Of a DNA stretch of 11,740 nt, positions 7,312 to 11,740 are shown piece by piece (positions within the stretch are counted from its first letter, which is position 1; each line of letters opens with the position of its first letter). A model generated the notes under the pieces. That model saw only the letters and a list, made by a program, of their open reading frames with translations. It did not search any database and had not been told where the DNA came from. Location: contig CAJKNC010000052.1 in NCBI GenBank assembly GCA_905201175.1, forward strand, positions 1 to 11,740, given 5' to 3'. The stretch is from an uncultured Succinatimonas sp. (GTDB taxonomy: Bacteria; Pseudomonadota; Gammaproteobacteria; Enterobacterales; Succinivibrionaceae). The translations under genes and the position numbers were made by a program.

Positions 7312-7926
7312 ATGATTTTTGGTGAGCGTTACTACAAACTCTTAGGGGAAATGTCGCCTTGGAGGCAGAGCTTATTTGCTCTGGTTTTAGCGCAGCGTCA
7401 ATTGCCAAATTATGCTTTATGGTGTGATGTGGAAAACATTCAAGGCGGAGTTCGAGCCTTTGAGCTAGCTTTAAAGCAATTATGGGAATTTCATCGTGAC
7501 AAGAATAATCACATTGATTTAGAAAAGGTGATCAATGAGGTTGAACCTTTTATGCTCAAGGATGATAAGGAAGATCTGCTTTTAGGAGATCTCTTTGGAC
7601 TAGATGCTTGTTTATCTTTATCGGCAGCTGCAGATGCAGTGATTCTGCATGATGGAGATGAAGCAGAAATTGCCTCACGTGCAAGCTTAGGCGGAGTTAT
7701 CCGTAAGATTGAGCAGCAGGAGCCTGATTTATCTGATGAAGAGCTGCGCAATAATCCTGCCGTCGACAATGAGGTTAATTTTCAAATTGAGATGATGGAG
7801 CTTTTGAAAAAGTCTAAAAGAAGCGCTGATTTGACAGAGAAACTTTTAGACATGGCTTATCGGGAGGGCAGCAGCAATATTGGCATCAGCCTAGAAGGCT
7901 TCGCAAAGCAGGATTACTCCGCTTAG
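7312..7926 (+). CDS. yjaG: YjaG-family protein, DUF416
   Basis: This 204-residue soluble protein belongs to the DUF416 (YjaG) family, which has no firmly established function. It resembles E. coli YjaG (about 196 residues, recalled from memory): the N-terminal LPNYALWC (31-38) parallels YPNYAMFC; the central LFGLDACLSL parallels a YPAIDACVAL stretch; LSDEELRNNPAVDNE parallels MSDEELKENPAVEQE; and REGSSNIGI near the end parallels REAGESNIGI. The ATG at 7312 has a good ribosome site (AGGAG, 7302-7306, 5 nt away). It is divergent from mepM and its last 36 nt overlap the 3' end of the convergent TSUP gene. In E. coli yjaG lies in the rsd-to-purDH interval, as here. Confidence 0.9.
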   Translation: MIFGERYYKLLGEMSPWRQSLFALVLAQRQLPNYALWCDVENIQGGVRAFELALKQLWEFHRDKNNHIDLEKVINEVEPFMLKDDKEDLLLGDLFGLDACLSLSAAADAVILHDGDEAEIASRASLGGVIRKIEQQEPDLSDEELRNNPAVDNEVNFQIEMMELLKKSKRSADLTEKLLDMAYREGSSNIGISLEGFAKQDYSA

Positions 7927-8661
7927 CATAGCTACGAATGAAAAAATTATTCTTACAATGCGTACTGGCAGGTACAATAGCAGATTAGTGCCGAGCCAGG
8001 CGCCTGTAAAAGTAGCAATAATCATTACGGGTACCCATTGCCAGTGAATTCCCATTAAAGAACCAACCGTTATGGCTCCTATGGCATTCCAGATCGTAGC
8101 TACAAATATCATGGTATGCATGATGGCCTTTTTTAGCTCTAAGCCGAATACGCCGGCTAAGGTCAGAGTTGAAAACAGACCTGCTCCTGATGAAAGGGAG
8201 CCTGAGAATAAGCCTACAATAAAGATCAATAAAGCTCCGATAATATTTCTCTGTAAGGAGCGGTGCTCTATGGTCTTAGCTCCGAATGATTTTTTAAACA
8301 GAGTATAGATCCCGCAGCAGATAGTAATAATTCCCAAAGCAATTTCCGCAGCTTGGGTAGGCAGCTTGATGATAATTAGAGAGCCTAAGATAACTGCCGG
8401 ACCGCCTAAAAAGAGCATTATGCAGGAAATCTGCTTATCAAAGCGGTATTCATTAAGCTTGCCTTTGCGTGCAAGGGCGCCTATGCCTAAAAAAACTACG
8501 GCTACCTTATGGGTTCCTAAGGCTGTAGCAAAAGGCAGGCCTAAAAGCACTAATAAAGGAAATTGTATAAAACCGGCACCGCCTCCTGAGACTGAGGCAA
8601 ATAAGTTAGCGGTGAATGAGACTATAAATAATATGGCCTGTTTGATTATCTCCTCGGTCAT
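7891..8661 (-). CDS. TSUP-family membrane transporter (sulfite exporter TauE/SafE)
   Basis: This 256-residue inner-membrane protein is of the TauE/SafE (TSUP) type; members export or import small anions such as sulfite or sulfoacetate, and the substrate here cannot be told. It is almost entirely hydrophobic, with about eight membrane segments arranged as two repeats. The first repeat opens with SVSGGGAGFIQFPLLVLLGL (23-42) and ALGTHK (46-51), the typical family signature; the second opens with GLFSGSLSSGAGLFSTLTL, the matching half-repeat. It resembles E. coli YfcA-type proteins. The ATG at 8659-8661 is supported by AGGAG 6 nt upstream. The gene is preceded by the purHD terminator, so it is probably transcribed on its own, but I see no clear promoter. 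Its 3' end overlaps yjaG by 36 nt. Confidence 0.92.
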   Translation of the reverse strand: MTEEIIKQAILFIVSFTANLFASVSGGGAGFIQFPLLVLLGLPFATALGTHKVAVVFLGIGALARKGKLNEYRFDKQISCIMLFLGGPAVILGSLIIIKLPTQAAEIALGIITICCGIYTLFKKSFGAKTIEHRSLQRNIIGALLIFIVGLFSGSLSSGAGLFSTLTLAGVFGLELKKAIMHTMIFVATIWNAIGAITVGSLMGIHWQWVPVMIIATFTGAWLGTNLLLYLPVRIVRIIFSFVAMLSGVILLCEAF

Positions 8662-8696
8662 ATAAATCTCCTGATTGTTATATGATAAATATCAAT

Positions 8697-8730
8697 AATA
8701 AAAAAACTTCAGGCAATACTGCCTGAAGTT
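8697..8730 (-). terminator. Intrinsic terminator of the purHD operon
   Basis: A perfect 11-bp stem (8705-8715 with 8720-8730, arms AACTTCAGGCA / TGCCTGAAGTT) encloses a 4-nt loop. On the - strand it ends in a T-rich run (8706-8701 all T, then TATT). It starts 19 nt beyond the purD stop. The + strand side lacks a good T run, so it serves purD. Confidence 0.93.
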
Positions 8731-8749
8731 ATTTACTTATGATTTAAGT

Positions 8750-10033
8750 TTACTTGCGGTTTAAGGCACGCCAGGCGATGTCTTTGCGATAGAACATGCC
8801 GTCAAAGTGAATCTTCTGGCATAAGGCATAAGCTTTAGCGCGGGCTTTAGCTATGTCATCGCCTAAAGCAGTTACGCATAAAACACGGCCGCCGGCAGTA
8901 ACGATCTTATCTCCCTGCTGTGCAGTGCCTGCTTCAAAGATTTTCTCGTCTTTGTCCATTGCCGCATCAAGACCGGTAATTACATCGCCCTTGCGGGGAG
9001 AGGCCGGATAGTTATGTGCTGCTAAAACAATGCCTACAGCAGGACGCTCATCATATTTAATTGCTGCATTTTCAAGACCGCCGTCTTTACATGCCATAAG
9101 GCATAATTCAACTAAATCTGACTGCATTCTCATCATAATAGGCTGAGTTTCAGGATCACCAAAGCGGCAGTTAAATTCAACTACGCGGGGGGCTCCGTTT
9201 TTATCAATCATAAGGCCTGCATATAGGAAGCCGCGATACGGTATGCCGTCACTTGCCATTCCCTTTAAGGTCGGATTGATGATTTCATCCATAACGCGCT
9301 TATATACTTCGGCTGTTACAACCGGAGCTGGTGAGTAAGCTCCCATGCCTCCGGTGTTCGGTCCAGTATCGCCATCGCCTACACGCTTGTGATCCTGCGA
9401 GGTGGCCATCGGCAGGGCGTATTTAGTATCAGCCATGACGATGAAGGAAGCTTCTTCGCCTTCCATGAACTCTTCGATAACTACAGATGCAGAGGCATCG
9501 CCGAATTCATGATCGTCTAGCATAGCGTGAACTGCATCGATAGCCTCAGCTTCGGTCATGGCAACTACTACGCCTTTGCCGGCAGCTAGGCCGTCAGCTT
9601 TGATAACAATCGGCGCACCCTGCTTTTTAATATAAGCAATAGCTTTATCGGTTTCAGTGAAAACCTCATAGGCTGCAGTAGGAATATTGTGGCGTTTTAG
9701 AAAATCTTTAGTGAAGGATTTTGAGCCTTCTAAAGCGGCAGCTGCTTTTGATGGTCCGAATATAGTCAGGCCCAGTTTAGTAAACTCGTCAACAATGCCT
9801 GCAACTAAAGGAGCCTCAGGTCCGACAATAGTAAGGCCAATTTTCTCGTCTTTAGCAAACTGAGCTAATTTGGCAATATCGTCAGCCTTAATGTTGACGT
9901 TCTGCATTTTTTCTTCACGAGCAGTAGCCGGATTTCCCGGAGCTACATAGACGATATCGGCTAATGGAGACTGGGCGGCTTTCCATGCTAAGGCATGCTC
10001 GCGGCCGCCGCTGCCTATAACTAATACTTTCAT
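8750..10033 (-). CDS. purD: Phosphoribosylamine-glycine ligase (GAR synthetase)
   Basis: PurD joins glycine to 5-phosphoribosylamine using ATP, the second step of de novo purine synthesis. The 427 residues fit the family (E. coli 429). The N-terminal GSGGREHAL (7-15) is the PurD signature; the ATP-grasp part shows KADGLAAGKGV (145-155), GDGDTGPNTGGMGAYSP (219-235) and EFNCRFGDPETQ (286-297), which holds metal-binding residues. I chose the ATG at 10033, not the TTG at 10039, because AGGAG (10040-10044) sits 6 nt before this ATG and would abut the TTG. The gene begins 14 nt after the purH stop and its ribosome site lies inside that gap, so the two form one operon. Confidence 0.98.
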   Translation of the reverse strand: MKVLVIGSGGREHALAWKAAQSPLADIVYVAPGNPATAREEKMQNVNIKADDIAKLAQFAKDEKIGLTIVGPEAPLVAGIVDEFTKLGLTIFGPSKAAAALEGSKSFTKDFLKRHNIPTAAYEVFTETDKAIAYIKKQGAPIVIKADGLAAGKGVVVAMTEAEAIDAVHAMLDDHEFGDASASVVIEEFMEGEEASFIVMADTKYALPMATSQDHKRVGDGDTGPNTGGMGAYSPAPVVTAEVYKRVMDEIINPTLKGMASDGIPYRGFLYAGLMIDKNGAPRVVEFNCRFGDPETQPIMMRMQSDLVELCLMACKDGGLENAAIKYDERPAVGIVLAAHNYPASPRKGDVITGLDAAMDKDEKIFEAGTAQQGDKIVTAGGRVLCVTALGDDIAKARAKAYALCQKIHFDGMFYRKDIAWRALNRK

Positions 10034-10039
10034 CAGCAA

Positions 10040-10044
10040 CTCCT
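10040..10044 (-). promoter_or_regulatory. Ribosome binding site that fixes the purD start
   Basis: AGGAG on the - strand lies 6 nt upstream of the ATG at 10031-10033 and directly abuts the alternative TTG at 10037-10039. It therefore decides in favour of the ATG. Confidence 0.85.
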
Positions 10045-10047
10045 AAA

Positions 10048-11637
10048 TTAGTGACGGAAATGACGCATGCCGGTAAATACCATGGCAATGCCGTGCTCAT
10101 TGGCAGCATCAATGACTTCTTGATCGCGGATAGAGCCGCCCGGCTGAATAATGCACTTGATGCCGGCAGCAGCAGCTGCATCAACACCATCGCGGAACGG
10201 GAAGAAGGCATCTGAGGCTAAGGCAGCACCCTCTAAGGATAAATTGGCCTCTTGAGCACGCAGATGAGCAATCTTAGCGGAGAAGACGCGGCTTGTTTGG
10301 CCGCAGCCGATGCCTAAAGTTCTGCGATTGTTGGTATAAACAATAGCATTTGACTTGGTAAACTTGCAGATCTTCCAGGCAAAGAGCAGCTCAGCAAGCT
10401 CAGCCTCAGAAGGAGCACGCTTAGTTACAACTTTGAGGTTTTCCTTTCTGACAGTCTCTAAGTCGGCATCCTGCACTAAAAGACCGCCGTTAACGCGCTT
10501 GAAGTCAAGACGCGGCTCTTCGCAAGAGAGGGCGCCGGTCTTAAGCAGGCGTACATTCTTCTTGCGGGCAACCTCGGAGATGGCCTCTTCGGTAACATCA
10601 GGAGCGACGATAACCTCGCAGAACTGATTGTCAATAATAGCTTTTGCGGTTTGACCATCTAAAGTCTTGTTGAAAGCAATAATGCCGCCGAAAGCAGATT
10701 CTCTGTCGCAGGCAAAGGCAGCTTCATAAGCTTCCTTGAGGTTGGCGCCTAAAGCTGCACCGCAAGGATTAGCGTGCTTGACGATAACGCAGCAGGGCTC
10801 CTCAAACTGACGGACGCACTCAATTGCAGCATCAGTGTCGGCAATATTGTTATAAGACAATTCCTTGCCCTGAATTTGCACTGCAGTGCTGATTCCGGAA
10901 GCTTTAGAATTAAGCTCGGTATAGAATGAAGCGTACTGATGGGGATTTTCGCCGTAGCGCATGTTCTGCTTCTTAATGAAGCTTAAATTTAAGGTGCGCG
11001 GCAATAAGGATTCGCCGCCTTCGGAGGTGCCGTAATCAGGAACTTTAGTGCCGAAGTAGTTTGCAATAGCAGCATCATAAGCGGCAGTATGCTCAAAAGC
11101 TGCAACGGCTAAATCAAAGCGGGTAGCAAAGGTTAAGGCGCCGTTGTGCTGATCCATTTCCTTAATTACGCGATCATAGTCTGAGCTTCTGACTACAATG
11201 GCTACGTCGCGATTGTTCTTTGCAGCAGCTCTAACCATGGTAGGACCGCCGATATCGATATTTTCGATGGCTTTTTCCAAAGAGCAGTTAGGATCAGAGA
11301 CTGTTTTTACGAACGGGTAGAGATTTACTACGACAAGATCGATAGGCAGGATGTCATGGGCTGCCATAACTTCTTCATCAATGCCGCGGCGGCCTAAAAT
11401 GCCGCCATGGATTTTAGGATGGAGAGTCTTGACGCGGCCATCCATCATTTCAGGAAATTTAGTATAGTCGGAGACTTCTTTGGCTTTGATGCCGTTTTCT
11501 AGGAGTAATTTTGCGGTACCGCCAGTAGAAAGGATTTCAACATTGCGAGATTGTAATTGACGGGCAAACTCGACAACACCGGTCTTGTCAGAAACACTGA
11601 TAAGTGCACGGCGAATCGGACGTAAGGGTTCTTCCAT
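10048..11637 (-). CDS. purH: Bifunctional AICAR transformylase / IMP cyclohydrolase
   Basis: PurH carries out the last two steps to IMP: formylation of AICAR with 10-formyl-THF, then ring closure. The 529 residues equal the E. coli length. The N-terminal cyclohydrolase domain (about 1-200) shows SDKTG (16-20), STGGT (37-41), KTLHPKIHGG (70-79), IDIGGPTMVRAAAKN (127-141). The transformylase domain (about 205-529) shows MRYGENPHQ (226-234), the catalytic KHANPCG (287-293), ESAFGGIIAFN (313-323) and the usual C-terminus GMRHFRH. The ATG at 11635-11637 has AGGAG 12 nt upstream, a longer spacing than usual, but the protein begins where the family does. It is the first gene of the purHD operon. Confidence 0.98.
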   Translation of the reverse strand: MEEPLRPIRRALISVSDKTGVVEFARQLQSRNVEILSTGGTAKLLLENGIKAKEVSDYTKFPEMMDGRVKTLHPKIHGGILGRRGIDEEVMAAHDILPIDLVVVNLYPFVKTVSDPNCSLEKAIENIDIGGPTMVRAAAKNNRDVAIVVRSSDYDRVIKEMDQHNGALTFATRFDLAVAAFEHTAAYDAAIANYFGTKVPDYGTSEGGESLLPRTLNLSFIKKQNMRYGENPHQYASFYTELNSKASGISTAVQIQGKELSYNNIADTDAAIECVRQFEEPCCVIVKHANPCGAALGANLKEAYEAAFACDRESAFGGIIAFNKTLDGQTAKAIIDNQFCEVIVAPDVTEEAISEVARKKNVRLLKTGALSCEEPRLDFKRVNGGLLVQDADLETVRKENLKVVTKRAPSEAELAELLFAWKICKFTKSNAIVYTNNRRTLGIGCGQTSRVFSAKIAHLRAQEANLSLEGAALASDAFFPFRDGVDAAAAAGIKCIIQPGGSIRDQEVIDAANEHGIAMVFTGMRHFRH

Positions 11638-11660
11638 GATTTAGATAGGCTCCTTTTGAT

Positions 11661-11694
11661 AAAAAAAACGGATTTATCCGGTAAAGCGTACGCT
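11661..11694 (-). promoter_or_regulatory. purH leader: weak hairpin with T run, and a 10-bp palindrome
   Basis: Read on the - strand, the palindrome AGCGTACGCT (11694-11685) is followed by CGGATAAATCCG (11680-11669), able to form a 4-bp stem, then eight T residues (11668-11661). It lies between the window edge and the purH ribosome site. It could be a weak terminator for an upstream gene, an attenuator of purHD, or chance. It does not match the PurR operator consensus. Confidence 0.35.
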
Positions 11695-11740
11695 ATATTT
11701 TAGCAATTTAATTAAAAAAATGGGGATTAAATCACGTTTT

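Noticed and set aside
8072..8665. Open reading frames on the + strand inside the TSUP gene
   Set aside because: They are antisense shadows of a clear membrane transporter, with no ribosome site or recognisable domain.
11685..11694. PurR operator before purH
   Set aside because: The palindrome AGCGTACGCT is centred on TA and lacks the CAA and TTG half-site pattern of the PurR consensus, so it is not called a PurR box.

Overview
The window looks like ordinary core chromosome of an AT-rich gammaproteobacterium. It carries Rsd, a MepM-type endopeptidase, a YjaG/DUF416 protein and the order prfC - TatD-family gene - serB - radA, all typical of that class. The divergence from enteric proteins and the low GC would suit a host-associated anaerobe such as a Succinivibrionaceae-like organism, but that is a guess and not shown by the sequence. 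I see no mobile element, CRISPR array, toxin-antitoxin pair, defence gene or broken gene.

Left block, + strand (1-4770). The window opens with the 3' end of a tRNA, probably tRNA-Leu, followed by a strong intrinsic terminator. A good sigma70-type promoter then leads into four tightly packed genes: prfC (release factor 3), a TatD-family metal-dependent hydrolase, serB (phosphoserine phosphatase) and radA (DNA recombination ATPase). The spacings are 1 nt, a 44-nt overlap and an 8-nt overlap, so this is almost certainly one translationally coupled operon.

Middle block (4767-8661). The anti-sigma factor gene rsd runs on the - strand and its stop codon overlaps that of radA. Upstream of it on the - strand is a mepM-like murein endopeptidase gene with its own terminator. 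A divergent yjaG (DUF416) gene follows on the + strand. It converges on, and overlaps by 36 nt, a - strand TSUP (TauE/SafE) membrane transporter gene.

Right block, - strand (8700-11740). A purH-purD operon (purine biosynthesis: GAR synthetase and the last two steps to IMP) has a strong terminator after purD. Its leader contains a weak hairpin with an eight-T run and a 10-bp palindrome.

The layout joins two regions that are separate in E. coli: prfC...yjjV...serB-radA, and rsd...yjaG...purD-purH. No gene-free stretch reaches 300 bases. The longest are 35-195 (terminator and prfC promoter), 5271-5431 (mepM terminator and rsd leader) and 7121-7311 (divergent mepM/yjaG spacer, no clear promoter).
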